Positions 46,797 to 58,733 are shown, numbered from the stretch's first letter. The stretch is 64,000 nucleotides of DNA from Rhizomys pruinosus (GCA_009823505.1 VZQC01005092.1:444285-508284), one strand, 5' to 3'. Notes: generated by a model not told the origin, from the letters alone. Translations and numbers: made by a program.

Positions 46797-47031
46797 TGGC
46801 CTATGAGGGCCTTCTTTATTCAGGGAAGCCCCTGCTGCACTCTGCCTGGCCTCTGTGGCTTTCTGAAACCATGTAGGAAGACCTTCACTCTTGCAAACTT
46901 CATGCCTCTAAAGCCAGCACCACGTGAATGAAATTGCCGAATTTGGCTGCAAATTCGGGATGGAATCTCTCCTACTTTAACCACATTTGCAAATTTTCTC
47001 TGCCCTGGACTTGTTGGGGTAGAAAACGCTT

Positions 47032-47640
47032 TCAGTATTTTCCTTTCAAAAATTGAGGCTTAGCTGGGTGTGGTCTTGCACTGAAGGTAGAGATTCTGTT
47101 GTTTACTTGTAAATATCTAGGCCTCTCCTTAATCACTTTAATCTCACCTTTCCCATTGTTTACTTGTAAATAGCTAGGCCTCTCCTTAATCACTTTAGTC
47201 TCCTTATAAAAAGGAACCTCTCCTTCACATGCCTTCACCCCACCTTTATTCTTCCTAGTGCAGTTTTCACATCCAAACTGTACATTCTGCATTTCTTTCT
47301 GCCCCATATGCTCTTCTTCACTGTAGATCTGCACAATAGTCATCATCAATAGCCACACCACCATTTCTACATTAGGCTGTCTTGAAATATCCTCTGCCAA
47401 AGACATTAGTCCATTGCTTTTCAGCTTAGCATCAGGCAAGCATTTGGGCTGTGGGCAAACTGCTGCCAGACTCTTTATCAAAATATCCCAGTTGCTGCCT
47501 AAATCTTTATTTTCCTCTGGAACTACATTATTTGCAGCAATGCTTTCTTCAAGGCTTCTACTAGAATGGCCCCTTAATCTCTGCTTACAGTAGTCAACAG
47601 CTTTTCTAGCCCAAAGTTCCAGTCTTCTACATTTCGCCAA
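47032..47640 (-). pseudogene. MaLR internal open frame, 202 codons
   Basis: The longest frame outside L1 and the provirus apart from none comparable. It has a basic N-terminal part, a Leu/Ile-rich middle, a CX2C pair (residues near 125-128), and two copies of a 19-residue unit (KVIKERP(S/R)YLQVNN) from a 57 bp tandem DNA repeat at about 47101-47214. Probably a gag-like remnant. No protease or pol. I do not recognise a domain. Confidence 0.4.
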
Positions 47641-47683
47641 ACATCCACATGGTCAGGTTCTTCAACAGCCCATTCTCTGTCCC

Positions 47684-48050
47684 CACAAAACATTCCCTGG
47701 GCCATTGTAGGCCAGGCATTATTAGCCATGGTTGATACCCTGGGACCAAACACTGCAGGCCAGACCTAGCTCTGGGGAGGCACAATGTGCATGGATCAAA
47801 CCCAAGATTCCATATCACTCCTATGGCCAGGAAAGCCACAGAGCTTGCTGTTTTTCCTCATATAGTCTTCGAAGCTGAGGTTATTTGTAAATGAAGTAGG
47901 TGATATGGAGAACATGTGATTTACCATGATACTGTAGTTGTTCCTGAGGCTCTAACCACATGTAGGTCTGAAGATAGACACCCTATGCTAACAGGGAATC
48001 ATCCTCTTGTTAAATTTCACCAGCCTACTATAAAATTCAAGAAGAAATTC
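47684..48050. repeat. Duplicated block, copy 2
   Basis: Partner of 45368-45732. Its left edge joins the MaLR internal region, and a frame at 47627-47839 crosses that edge. It may itself be MaLR internal sequence. Confidence 0.85.
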
Positions 48051-48261
48051 TTTTTATTCCTATGCGTATGAATGTACTGCCTGCATGTAGGTTTGTGCAC
48101 CCATGTCATGCAATGTGGTGGAGGTCAGAAGAGGGTGTCGGAATCTGCTGGAACTGGAGTTAAAGATGGTTCTCAGCTGTCATGTGGATGCTGGGAATCA
48201 AACCCAGGTCCTCTGCAAGAACAGTCGGTGCTCTTAACCACTAGGCTATCTCTCCAGCCCC
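48051..48261 (-). mobile_element. B3-derived SINE, short form, intact partner
   Basis: Reverse copy with complete head (CTCTCCAGCCCC) and near-match target duplications GAAGAAATTCTT (48041-48052) and GATGAAATTCTT (from 48264). Confidence 0.88.
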
Positions 48262-49149
48262 AAGATGAAATTCTTGTGCTCATTAGGCTGTCCCACTCTC
48301 AGTAATGGATCTTTCATTATTCCATGCTGTATGAAAGTGGAGCAATGCAGGAGAAGACTGTTTGTGATGGTACTGAACTGGATTTCTAGTTTCACAGTCT
48401 CAAGCATTTGCAAGTTTTAGATGTACACTGAGGTCTATGTAACAGCTATATCAGAGGTGATAAAAGCCAGAACATGTGTCTGTCCCACCAGGAACTCTGT
48501 CTGGTGCTAGATCAGTTTTAAATTCCCATTTGAGTATAGTATACAAATGCCTATCTTTTGTCCAAGCATTTTCTAAAATATTATAGAGTAGTTAAAAGTA
48601 TCAGGCCAGTGTAATTTAGCTTTTCTGCATGCTTATATGAATTTGGCCAAGGATCTTAAGGGATAACTGTATTCCTTGCCCTCAGAGGTCAACTAAGTCC
48701 CAGGATACTCTGCATGGGGACATCTCTTGAAATGTCATGCAAATGTGAGTCACCAGTCTTCCTATGTAGGGATGTCTTTGAGATCCACTAATGGGACTTC
48801 AGCCAATGTCCAGTCTATAAAGAGGAAAGTCTGCTCATGCTTCAGAAAAGGAAGCCTGGTCTAGCAAGACCTGATTTTTTTTTCTCAAGTGGATGGAACT
48901 GGTGGATGAAAAGCCAAAAGGAGCCAGGGGCTTCTTCCCCACCCCCCACCCCCCCAAAAAAACGAGTGACCGTTGAGGTCCAGATCCTCAACTGATATTG
49001 AGAAAACAAAAACCTTGGTTAATCTGGGCTAACTGTGTGGCCTTAAACATCCAAAATGAATGTATAACCAGAAATAATCAGTAAGGCTTGTACTTCAGGT
49101 ACAAAACTTGAAATGTAAGTAAAAAAAAAAAAGAAAAAAAAGAGCACAG
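48262..49149. other. Stretch with C-rich and A-rich tracts
   Basis: A C-rich tract then A-run at about 48938-48962, and an A-rich run at 49120-49141. No gene recognised. Confidence 0.4.
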
Positions 49150-49926
49150 TGGTTTTGCCTGTCTTACTGCCAAGTGCAGCTACCCTGTGGTTGCCACTGT
49201 TTTTTCCATCCTTCAAAGACATGAGAAGATACAGCATTTCAAAATTCCAATATGGACTGAAGACTCATGCCTCTCCAAGAATCCTCCAAACCTTCAGGGC
49301 AAGATGGGGACTTCTGAGACATCCAACTTGTGGACTGAGCTACTACTGGGGTTTCCACTTCTTCAGAGTATAGACTGCCATTGTTGGACAACCCATGTTG
49401 TATCATGGAGACCAGTACAGGAAGATCAAGGCAGGACCTGGTGCTTACTGGACCTCATTTTGACCATGGGAAGGGAAAACCCCAGAGTGGAACACAAGGG
49501 CAGAACTGATGGTGGTTTGGGCTGGCCAAGGAGAAGACTTCAAACATGACATCTTTCATACTAACAAAGAAAAAAATCATAAGCTGAAGATGCTAAAACC
49601 TATGATATATGTGGCATGTTTATGTGCATAATTTGGAGTGATGCATATTAGAAAGAATAACTACAACAACAGCAACAACAATGACAACAACAGAAAAGAC
49701 TGCATCAAAGAACTGACTGAAATGGTGAACTTCTGCTCAAAACAGGAAACTTCTGCATTGAGAATTTTGAGAAAGACTGAGAAAAAGATGAAAAACCTGT
49801 TTGGCAGAATGCATGCGCTCTGGTGGGGTGGAGAGGGCAGGGAAGGGCACGGGTCTAGATTTGATTTGTAATGTAATTTTGTGTGAAATGTTCAGAGCTA
49901 CAGTAAAACATTGGCTTTGGAAAAAA
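49150..49926 (+). mobile_element. L1 3' tail with unrecognised upstream segment
   Basis: From about 49595 it follows the 3'UTR of the L1 ending at 20975: TTGGAGTGATGCATATT, a CAA-rich run, GAACTGACTGAAATGGTG, GGCAGAATGCATGCGCTC and a G-rich tract. The part before it (49150-49590) has no counterpart in that L1 and includes a 120-codon open frame (49187-49549) with no recognised domain. Confidence 0.55.
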
Positions 49927-50132
49927 ATGCCTTTGCTGCCTTAAGTTGGAGAACAAGTATTGAAGATAGTGCTTTATATGGAATATAATTTTTAGTTGTT
50001 TTGAAAATTTCATATGTGCATATGATATGTTTTGATTACCTCACCGTTCTCTCAAACATTCCTCTTCTCAAACTTCTCCATTCTCCTTACCATCATCCCT
50101 CTCAAATGCATGTGTTGTATTTATTGTTTTTT

Positions 50133-50754
50133 TTTTTTTTAATTAATTTTTATTGATGCTTTGTGCATTTCATACATTTTTTCCAATTCAGTTCAGGCTT
50201 ATTTCCCTTTCCCTCCCCCCCACCCCCACCCCATCCCAGATCATGCATTCTGCCATAACTGTCCTGCATCTTTCTCTCAGTTTTTTTTTTCATTTTTAGC
50301 TATAAGTGATAATCCATGAGTACAAGCATCCTTCATGCAAAACCTATCTGCAGGCTGTTGTGCCCAAACACCTACAGCCCCACCATCCAGTGGGGGGTGA
50401 CAGGTGGTTTGTTCAATCAAGTTGATCAAATGAGTGTCCAGACTACATTGCTGTAGTTTCACCATTCACCCCAATCGCAGCCCTTACATTCTACCACGCC
50501 CCCTCTTCCGCAGGTTGTTCCCTAGGCTTAGAAAAGGGGCACAGGTGGATGAGAGGTAAAACAGTCCACTCTCTCTGGAGCTGTTGACTTGGACTCTGGT
50601 CAATTCTGGCTGTTTCCTTTCATGGGCTGACAGTTTGTCCAGGAATAACCTTTCGATCCTACCGAGCGCGGTCCCTCTGGGCCGGGGACCCCGTAGACGG
50701 GTTCACAGCGAGACCCTCTCCCAGCTGCCCCCCGCCAGACCCCGCCTAGAGCTC
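50133..50754 (-). mobile_element. Composite element: GC-rich head joined to L1 3'UTR
   Basis: A complete insertion of 622 bp, with exact 16 bp target duplication GTATTTATTGTTTTTT at 50117-50132 and 50755-50770. On the minus strand a 91 bp CpG-rich head (50754-50664) joins L1 3'UTR sequence (50663-50133) that runs to the A-tail. The head may be the L1 5'UTR of an internally deleted element or another RNA joined by template switching. Confidence 0.8.
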
Positions 50755-50770
50755 GTATTTATTGTTTTTT

Positions 50771-51318
50771 GAGCATTGTAGGAGTTCCATGTGCCCATTG
50801 TAAAGATAAGGCTAATGTGGCCCAAACTCAAAGATATTCACACACAGCTCTTTGATGCTAAGTCAGAGATCTTGTCCATGAATTTTGGCTTACCTGTGGA
50901 GCCCTGAGATTCTACTTGGTGCTTCACCTCACCATAAGGGTCCGGAATTGCTTCTGAGTCCATACTCTGTGTCATTTTTCATGTCCTATTTCCCAGCACA
51001 ACTCAGTCCTTTTCCTTGCTCTGTTGCAATGTTTGAAGGAGTCCTATCAGAGTCAGTCTAACTTAGTTTACTAAAAGCACCCAGACTGTGGATATTGGTC
51101 TAATAGTTGGGCTTATTGCATATGTTTTAGCACTAATTTCACTGTTTAAGGCTTTGCAATTTTGATAGTACACCTGGGCTTCATTTTCTTTCTCCCTTTC
51201 AGTTATGTGCTATAATCCCTTGGAAACTTGGAGTGAAAGAAAGGAGGTGGATTTGAAAAAGCTTTCCTTTCTGCCTTGACAATGTATCATTTATTTTGTT
51301 ATACTAAAAGCAGGGTTT
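50771..51318. other. Non-repetitive stretch
   Basis: No recognised repeat or gene. Confidence 0.4.
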
Positions 51319-51334
51319 AGAAAGTAGCACTATT

Positions 51335-51737
51335 AGCACTCAAGACTCCAAGGTGGAGCCTGTGATCCCAGGACTCAAGACACTGAGGTGGTGATGCCAG
51401 CACACAAGATGCAGAGATGGTGCCCGTGAACCCAGGACTTTTTGGAGCCTGTCATCCCAGCACTCAAGACACTGAGATGGAGCTGGTGATTCCCAGAACT
51501 TTTGGGAGAAAAAAATTAAAGGGAACAATAGCAACAAAAAGACTTGCACAAAGAACTTACCCAAACAGTAAACTTCTGCATCAAAAAAGACTTAAGAAAA
51601 AGATATAAGACAGGACTTAATGTTTATGGCAGAATGCATGAGTACAGGGGTGTGACATGGATGGGGGAAGGGCATAAACTTGATTATGAAATATTGTATG
51701 AAATGCACAAAACCTCAATAAAAACTAAGAAAAAAAT
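51335..51737 (+). mobile_element. Composite element: short tandem-repeat body with L1 3' tail
   Basis: The target duplication GAAAGTAGCACT(A/G)TT (about 51320-51334 and 51738-51752) bounds a 403 bp unit. The first ~170 bp consist of roughly 40 bp degenerate units around ATCCCAG(C/G)ACTCAAGACAC and GATGGTG. The rest is an L1 tail: ACAAAGAACTTACCCAAAC, GGCAGAATGCATGAG, G-rich tract, AATAAAAACT. Confidence 0.7.
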
Positions 51738-51752
51738 GAAAGTAGCACTGTT

Positions 51753-52237
51753 GATTTTATTTACAGTCTTATTGCTGGTTTGCTGTTTTCATGGCTGTCC
51801 AAATTGGTATGTGTGTAGGAACACATGGGTGAAGGATTTTGCTCAACCAATCATTTTATTCTCCACCCCAGTTTTGTATCCATGAAGTTTATATTTATCA
51901 TCAAATAAATTTATGGCATAATTTGAATAAAAATGCTGCCATATGTCACAGCTTCTTTTTGATTTCTGAATTATAAACAAAGGATTTGAGATCAGTACTT
52001 TATCTGCTATAGAAATAACTAAGCAATTTGAAATAATTTTACATTTTTTGCCAAATAAACTATGTAGTTCATTTCCTAAGAACCAGGCTTACTAAATTTA
52101 GTATTTACAAATCCACAAATTTTGCAAGTATAAATACAATATTTTGTATAATTTAAGATATGTCACTTGTAATATTTTTTGAAAGCTAAAATCAGGGGTA
52201 GAGATATGTCTCAGCAGTCAAAAAATATAATACTTGG
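51753..52237. other. AT-rich stretch, no feature seen
   Basis: No recognised repeat or gene. Confidence 0.4.
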
Positions 52238-52525
52238 GGACAGGAGAGACCAACTCAGTAGATAAGAGCACTGGCTGCTCTTGCAAAAAACTTAGTTTTG
52301 AGTCCTTGCACTGACATGGTGGCTAACAACCTTCTGTAATTCCAACTCCAGGAGATCCAATGCTCTTCTTTTTCTCTGTGGGTGCTACATAACTACATCC
52401 CCCCTGTATCTCTAGTTCAGTCCATCTCTGGCCTGCAAGAACATCTGAACTCATGTGCATACACACAGACACATAGACACACATATGTACATGTAATTAA
52501 TAATAAAATAAGTCTTTAAAGGTTA
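52238..52525 (+). mobile_element. Old B3-type SINE with extra internal sequence
   Basis: GGACAGGAGAGACCAACTC head, decayed box B (AGTTTTGAGTCC), then an extra ~60 bp segment around TCTCTAGTTCAGTCCATC before the tail (CATGTAATTAATAATAAAA). Confidence 0.7.
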
Positions 52526-53039
52526 GAGGCTCACATTCAGTTTTTTTTTTTTATTTTAGGCAATGGTATGTTCACAACTGTTGAATACATTGGGAATTTA
52601 TTGACAACCAGTTGGAATAGAACACAATTATTTTTATGTATATTGAGTGTATTTATTTTATCATGGAGAAAAATACTGGTTATTAATTTTGAACCTCCTA
52701 AAATGTGACCTTAGGATCTCATAATAGTACTTTAGCATACAACTTTGGCTTAAAAAATCTTTTCTCCTGGTCTTGTAGAAAATGCCCTTGCATTTTAATA
52801 TTTCAATAAAATAAAGATCTTGGTTACTTACTGGAATGTTTGAAATGAATTATCAGTGAAATTTGTGTATTCAGTCATCCTTTTAATGAAATTTAAGTTA
52901 TTGAATTTTTAATTTAAAATCATTTTATTTCTATTGATAATGTTCCATGTAATATATATTTTGTATATAATACACTATTATTAATGAAAGTAATTGTTTT
53001 ACCAATAAATATTCTTTGAAACAAAGTTAATGACGTGAC
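52526..53039. other. AT-rich stretch
   Basis: No recognised repeat or gene. Confidence 0.4.
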
Positions 53040-53139
53040 CTGAAGTCTAGACCAACCAGCTTGTCATACTTAATAAGGAAAACCAAGGCACATCAAGAAT
53101 AAAAACAAAGCTATTCTTCAATTCAACAAAGGAAAGTAT

Positions 53140-53990
53140 GTGTTTCATACCAGAATAAAAAACAACAAAAGAAATCCAAGTGCCAAAATTACAACAAAAA
53201 ATAATAATATAAAAATCCAAATTAATATGTCTCCACTAAAATTTATCAGTCCTATAGAAGAGCTCCCCAATGAAAACACCATAGGGATAAACCAAGACAC
53301 AGAATTTAAAAGGACAATCATAAACATGATTAAGAATCCAATGAATTTAAAGAACATACAAATGAACAACTCAAAGAATTAAAAGAAGATGGTGATGAAT
53401 TTCTGACTGAATTCACAAAAGAGATAGAAATATTGAAGAAAACTGAGGCTGAAATGACAAAGGAAGGGAAATACACATTAAGCCAACTGGAAATGATAGG
53501 AGAAAGCCTCAGCAATAGAATGAGATAGAAAACAGAATATCAAGAGCAGAAAATAACGTTGTAGAACTGGATTGCTCAAGCAAAGACTATCAAATTTATT
53601 TTTTTAAAGACAACAAAGGAATATTCAGCAAATGTTGTATGCCACGAAAAGACAAAAAAAAAATACACATCATAGATATTGAGAAAGAGAAGTATCTCAA
53701 GAGAATGGTATTGACAAGATTTTCAACAGGATTTTAGAAGAAAAAGTCCCAAATTTAAAGAAAGAATTGCCAAGAAAAATACAGGAAGCAAACATAACAC
53801 CATATTGACAGAACCAGAAAAGAAACTCCAAATGCCTTATCACAGTAAAGGCAGCAAATGTACAGATTAAAGACAGAACACTAAAAGCTTCAAAAGAAAA
53901 ACATGTCACATATAAAGGAAAACAAACCAAAAAATGGCTGACTTTTCAATGCAACCTATGAAAGCCAGAAGAGAGTAGACCGAAGTATTT
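53140..53990 (+). pseudogene. L1 ORF1 remnant
   Basis: Open piece 53140-53382 is Lys/Asn-rich, then Glu/Lys-rich coiled-coil type sequence follows in a shifted frame. It is ORF1 by position before ORF2 and by composition. No intact frame. Confidence 0.45.
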
Positions 53991-54941
53991 CCAGTTCTAA
54001 ATGACCATAGATGCCAACCCAGAATACTTCACCCAACAAAAATGTGTATTATGAAGTTAGAGTAGCAAATAGTTCTCATAATATTGCCTGGGAAACACTA
54101 TAATCTGTAATGTATATGTTGAAAATCTACTTTTCCAGAGGATTTTGAAAATGACCATTCTACCAAAAATAAGGTATAGATTCAATGCAATATCAATCAA
54201 AATCCTCGTGACGTTATTCACAGAATAAGAAAAAAACATGCTAAAATTCATAAGGAAGCAGTAAATAGTTCAGATAACTAAAGGAACCCTGAGTGCAAAG
54301 AGTTCTGCAGGGGAATGATTATTATTCCTGTTTTCAAACTATACTAAAGAGCTATAGTTATAAAAATAACACAGTGAAGCACAAAAATAGACCCATAGAC
54401 CAATGGAACATAATTGACCACCTAAACTTGTGTAAATGCTATTTCAGCCAACTGACATTTGACAAAAGAGCCAAGGAAACTAATACAGGAAAGATAGTAT
54501 CTACAGCAAATGGTGCTGTCAAAACTGGATCTACACCTGGAGAAGTATGGAACTAGATCCTTATGTTTCACTTTCTATAGAAGTCAACTCCAAATGGAAT
54601 GAATACCACACTGTGAAACTTGAAATTCTGAAACTTTTTGTAGAAAACATCATTAACCTACAAGATATAGGTGTATGAAAGGACTTTCTAAAACAGAAAT
54701 TAGTTGCTTAGGAATTAAGTTCAACAATTCCCAAGGGACCTCATTAAAGAAAAAGCTCCTGTAACAGAAAAAAAAAAAAAAAAAAAAAAAAACATCCAAA
54801 TAGGGGTGGGGGATTTTAAAACCCACAGAATTGGAGAAAATCTTCATCAGCGAACATCTAAGCAACTTTTAATATCCTAAATATATAAAATCCTCAAAAA
54901 AACAAAGAATCAAGCAAACAAGCGACCCATTTAAAAGATAA

Positions 54942-55212
54942 GGGGCTGGAGAGATGGTCTAGTGATTAAGAGCGCTGACTGCTGTTGCAGAGGACCCGGG
55001 TTCGATCCCCAGCACCCACATGGCAGCTGAGAACTGTCTGTAACTCCAATTCTAGGAGAACTCCAGTTCCAGGGGAATCTGACGCCCTCTTCTGACCTCT
55101 GTGGCATTGCATGACACGGGTGCACAAACCTACATGCAGACAATACATTCATATAAATAACTAAATAACTAAATAGCTAACTAAATGAATAAATAAATAA
55201 AAATAAAAGTTA
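54942..55212 (+). mobile_element. B3-derived SINE, long form, inside L1
   Basis: Head GGGGCTGGAGAGATGG, box B GGTTCGATCC, 17 bp duplication, then a tail expanded into CTAAATAA-type and AATAAATAAA units (55155-55205). Confidence 0.88.
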
Positions 55213-56319
55213 AAAAAGATGGACTAAGGATTGAAACAGAATGTTCTGAAAAGCAGAAATAAAGATGGCTAAGAATCATCATAAAAAGTGTTCAACATTG
55301 TTAGTAATTAAAAAATGCAAACTAAAACCACATAAGATTTCATTTTACCCCAGTAAGACTGGATATGATCAAGAAAACAAATTATACCAAATGTTGGAGA
55401 ATGAAAAGAGAATGCTCATTCACTGCTGGTAGGATTGTAAGCTCATGCACAACCTACTGATAGCTATGTGGAGATCTATTAAAAAATTGAAAATACGAAT
55501 CTACCATTTAAGCAAGTTATACTCCTCATTGGCTTATACCCAACAGATTCATTCTATTGCAGAAGTACTAGCACTTCAATATTTGCTGCTGCTCTTTCCA
55601 CAATAGCAAAGAGATGGCAGCAACCTAAGTGTCTCCCAACTGAGGAGAGGATAACAAATATGTGGTATATTTACACAATGGGGGTCTACTCAGAGGTAAA
55701 GAAAGAAAACATCATGAAATTTGCAGGCAAATTATGCTAAGTAACACAAACACAAAAAATATTTTCTTCCTAATTTATGGATCGTAGCTCCAAATACTCA
55801 TACATGAGTGTGTATATAGATGTAAATGCAAGAACCAGAAAAACAAAAAGGAATCAGGAATTAAGGGAAAGAGGAGCCTAAGGGTGAATAGTACCGGAAA
55901 GGTGTTTCTAAGGGAGAAATGGATAAAATGAGGGTGTTTAAATGGGAGGGGAGAGGGAGGGTTATAGAAGGAAATTTGGAGATAAACGTAAAGAAGGAGC
56001 TCAAAAGAGGTTGGACCACAGGACACTGCTATTATCAAGAGAGAAAAGGGAAAAATGTGTACACTTTAAATCTGGGAGACATAGGGGGAGGATTATTCAG
56101 GGATGGGGAGAGTGGACAGATAGATAATGCCTACCTAGTGTCAAAGACATGAGAGATTTTTATTAGTCTAACAATCTAATGAAAGACATGAGAGATTTTT
56201 ATTAGTCTAACAATCTAATGAAAAATTGCATACACAATATCTCTATACGAGTTTGTGTGCATAGCTGAATGCTACGTAACAATAAACAGTGCAAAGCAGG
56301 AGAAAACTTCCTTTGAGGT

Positions 56320-57060
56320 ATTGGCCAGGGTTTCCCAAAGACTACCAAAATTTCCCAAGCTATTGCTATAGCCCTTGAAGGTCTCCCAGAACCTGAAATT
56401 AAGGCCCTATTGCTGAAGACAGGATATACTTTGGAGACTGGGTTTGGAGCAATGGAGCTGGAGCTGACCTGGCACCCTTGAAGGCTAGCTCTCAGCTTTG
56501 GAGCACATTATGCATTTATGCATGCTGCTAAGGAAGAACCACAGTCCATGCTTCAACACCAGCTTAACAAAACCAAATAGCCACATCAATGTTCAGCACA
56601 GCATATGTGTGGAATGAGTTATTTCTTCTTTCAAATGAGCCACCTGGAGCAGCTGAGTAGGAGGAGCTAAGTTCCCAGTGCTGACAATGCAGTTCCCAGT
56701 GCAAAGAACTATGGAATTCTGGGACTTTGAGAGGGGCGGAGATGCACAAAAGTCCTGCCACATGGAGCTGGATTCTCTCCCTGAGCATTTTGACCAGCAT
56801 GAAGGAAAGAGGGCACAGGTTCATAGGTGGCAATGTTAGACCATGGGACCAGGCTGCAGCCGCCCCTTGCATGGCTTAAGTGTGTGTTTCTTTGCCATTG
56901 TATTGTAAGGAAGTCCATTAAAAGTCTTTAGTTTTAGCTGAGATTGGAGAACTTTCTACTTGCATTGCCTTAATTACTGGGGGAAACCTGAAAGTGTCAG
57001 AAGCTGGGAGAGGCTGTCGGTGCTTCCCACCCTGAGAGGAAAATTCCTCTGCAACAGAAT
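56320..57060 (+). mobile_element. Probable ERVL/MaLR-type internal fragment
   Basis: GGTTTGGAGCAATGGAGCTGG, CCCTTGAAGGCTAGC, GCTTCAACACCAGCTTAAC and GAGCTGGATTCTCTCCCTGAG resemble rodent LTR-element internal sequence as I recall it. No coding frame survives; a minus-strand frame at 56564-56872 is a shadow. Confidence 0.35.
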
Positions 57061-57451
57061 GATATTGCTGCAGTAGTGACCCTTATATTTTGCGGGGAAG
57101 TAATAGCTAACTAAATGAAATTAAAGATCACTCGGTGGGAGGAATCTCATGTGTGGTAGTATAAACATTGCCAAATGCATATAGCTGGAGAGGTCATAGA
57201 TTTTAGAGCAACTTCAAAGGCTTTCATACCCATAGGCTAATGTGAATTATTACTAAGTTACCTATTTTGATATGTATCCATATATTTACAGACAAATGTC
57301 CAAGACATCACTCATCAAAAAAGCTTCTTTTGCATCAGATGGGGACTATTACAGAGTACCACAACTAATCACACACAGACATTGTCTGTGAATTTTGCCT
57401 ATGCCTAAGTGGCACATCTACAATGCAAATCTCTACACATAAGACTCATGC
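57061..57451. other. Stretch before the SINE
   Basis: Probably partly L1 tail sequence continuing after the SINE; no clear feature. Confidence 0.3.
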
Positions 57452-57703
57452 GGGGCTGGAGAGATGGCCTAGCGGTTAAGAGCGCCAACCGCTCTTACAG
57501 AGGACCCGGGTTCGATCCCCAGCACCCACATGGCGGCCGAGAACCATCTGAAACTCCAATTCCAGGAGAACTCCAGTTCCAGGGGAATCCGACACCCTCT
57601 TCTGACCTCTGTGGCATTGCACGACACGGGTGCACAAACCTGCATGCAGACAGTACATTCATACACATACAGAAATAAAAAAAAAAAAATTAAAAAAAAA
57701 AAA
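57452..57703 (+). mobile_element. B3-derived SINE, long form, youngest-looking copy
   Basis: Exact target duplication AAGACTCATGC at 57441-57451 and 57704-57714. Intact box B (GGTTCGATCC), many CpGs kept, a long A-tail broken by T. The best copy for a consensus. Confidence 0.93.
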
Positions 57704-57714
57704 AAGACTCATGC

Positions 57715-58400
57715 AACATAGAACCAGCAGCCAAGAGGACACTAGTTAACCTCTTAACTCACAGTAAGGAAGCTCACTCCTGCAACAGGGGCCCAGGAAA
57801 TCAAAAGGTCATAATTGGCCTAACAGTGGAGATTAGGAGTCTGGAGAGTATGGGTCCATGGAGACGTCTCCTATAATAAGCTTCACTTACCCAGGGTTTA
57901 TGGACCATTTCAGAAGAAGATACAAAAAAAAAAATAATCTATAAACCAGGGAGGTGATGGATGAACATATGGAAATAGAATCCTACAAGTTCCTGGGACC
58001 CTCCCTACTCATATGAAACAACACCAATGGTGTAGGTATGCACAAAACCCATACAAGTTCAACAAGACAAACCCCAGCATGGAACTGAGGAAATAGACTG
58101 CAGAACCCACTCCTAGCTGAACACATATTGGCAGCTGATTATTGTTGTATGAGAAAAAACTGATCTCTTAAAGTGAGGGACTCTGGATAGGCTGACTAGA
58201 GATCAGTGCATGAAAGTGTATTGAGGAACAACCAAGGAAATTAATTTGGCACAATAAACCTTAACACAAATGACAGTGTATGAATTCCAGTGGAGGCAGC
58301 TGTGGGAGTGTGCCAGTGGGGAAGGGGCTGCAAAGGTGAATAAGGCTGATTTAAATATTATGTATGAAATAAATAAAATTCAATTAATGGAAAAATAATC
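57715..58400 (+). mobile_element. Probable Lx-type L1 3'UTR, plus strand
   Basis: Ends with GATTTAAATATTATGTATG then AAATAAATAAAATTC. AACCCACTCCTAGCTGAACA and CCAGTGGAGGCAGCTGTGGG are in the style of old L1 tails. No coding part. Confidence 0.4.
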
Positions 58401-58709
58401 CAAACATATCCCCTGAGATGTGATTTACAATGAGATGTATTAAGGTTTCCGAAATCACAGTGATATTCGTGACAGATATTTAACTGTTTTGTAGAATAAG
58501 GGCTAACATAAATTATAGTTACATAGCTTTAATGAAATTTTAATTAAGACTTTCATACAAACTCTTTGGGAGGGTTATCGCAAATATGGTTGATATTTTT
58601 ATTACCTCAAATTTTAGTTATTTTTACCATGATAAATTGTTTTTCCAAAGCAACATGGGTATTCTACATATTTGTTTTAATTATTTTTACATTTTGAGAT
58701 ATGTTCTCC
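58401..58709. other. AT-rich stretch
   Basis: No recognised repeat or gene. Confidence 0.4.
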
Positions 58710-58733
58710 TTTTTTTTTTTTTTTTTTTTTTTN
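58710..58733. other. Poly-T run ending at an unresolved base
   Basis: 23 T followed by N at 58733, the only N in the window. Composition changes abruptly on the far side, so a collapsed gap or misjoin is possible. Confidence 0.8.

Larger units (their letters stand above)
46296..47683 (-). mobile_element. MaLR internal region
   Basis: Lies directly upstream of the LTR on the minus strand, without a second LTR. It contains minus-strand open frames at 47032-47640 and 46437-46796. MaLR internal regions are non-autonomous and at most keep gag-like remnants. Confidence 0.55.
53040..56250 (+). mobile_element. Old L1 (Lx-like), plus strand, internally deleted
   Basis: ORF1-like sequence at 53130-54050 (ACTTCACCCAACAAAAATG near its end) jumps to the late part of ORF2 at about 54080 (ATGACCATTCTACCAAAAAT, ACACAATGGGGGTCTACTC), then 3'UTR. 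A long SINE (54942-55212) and a 25-base poly-A (54768-54792) interrupt it. A 39 bp tandem duplication (GACATGAGAGATTTTTATT at 56146 and 56185) lies near the end. Confidence 0.7.

Noticed and set aside
50664..50754. GC-rich stretch as a possible CpG island or gene promoter
   Set aside because: It lies inside a target-duplicated retroelement insertion and is only 91 bp, so it is better described as the element's head.
55775..56152. Open frames on both strands near 55775-56152
   Set aside because: They lie in the 3'UTR-like part of an old L1, and overlapping frames on both strands show no domain.
413..57703. tRNA genes suggested by box A and box B motifs
   Set aside because: The motifs belong to SINE heads. 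No clover-leaf with anticodon stem and acceptor stem is formed.
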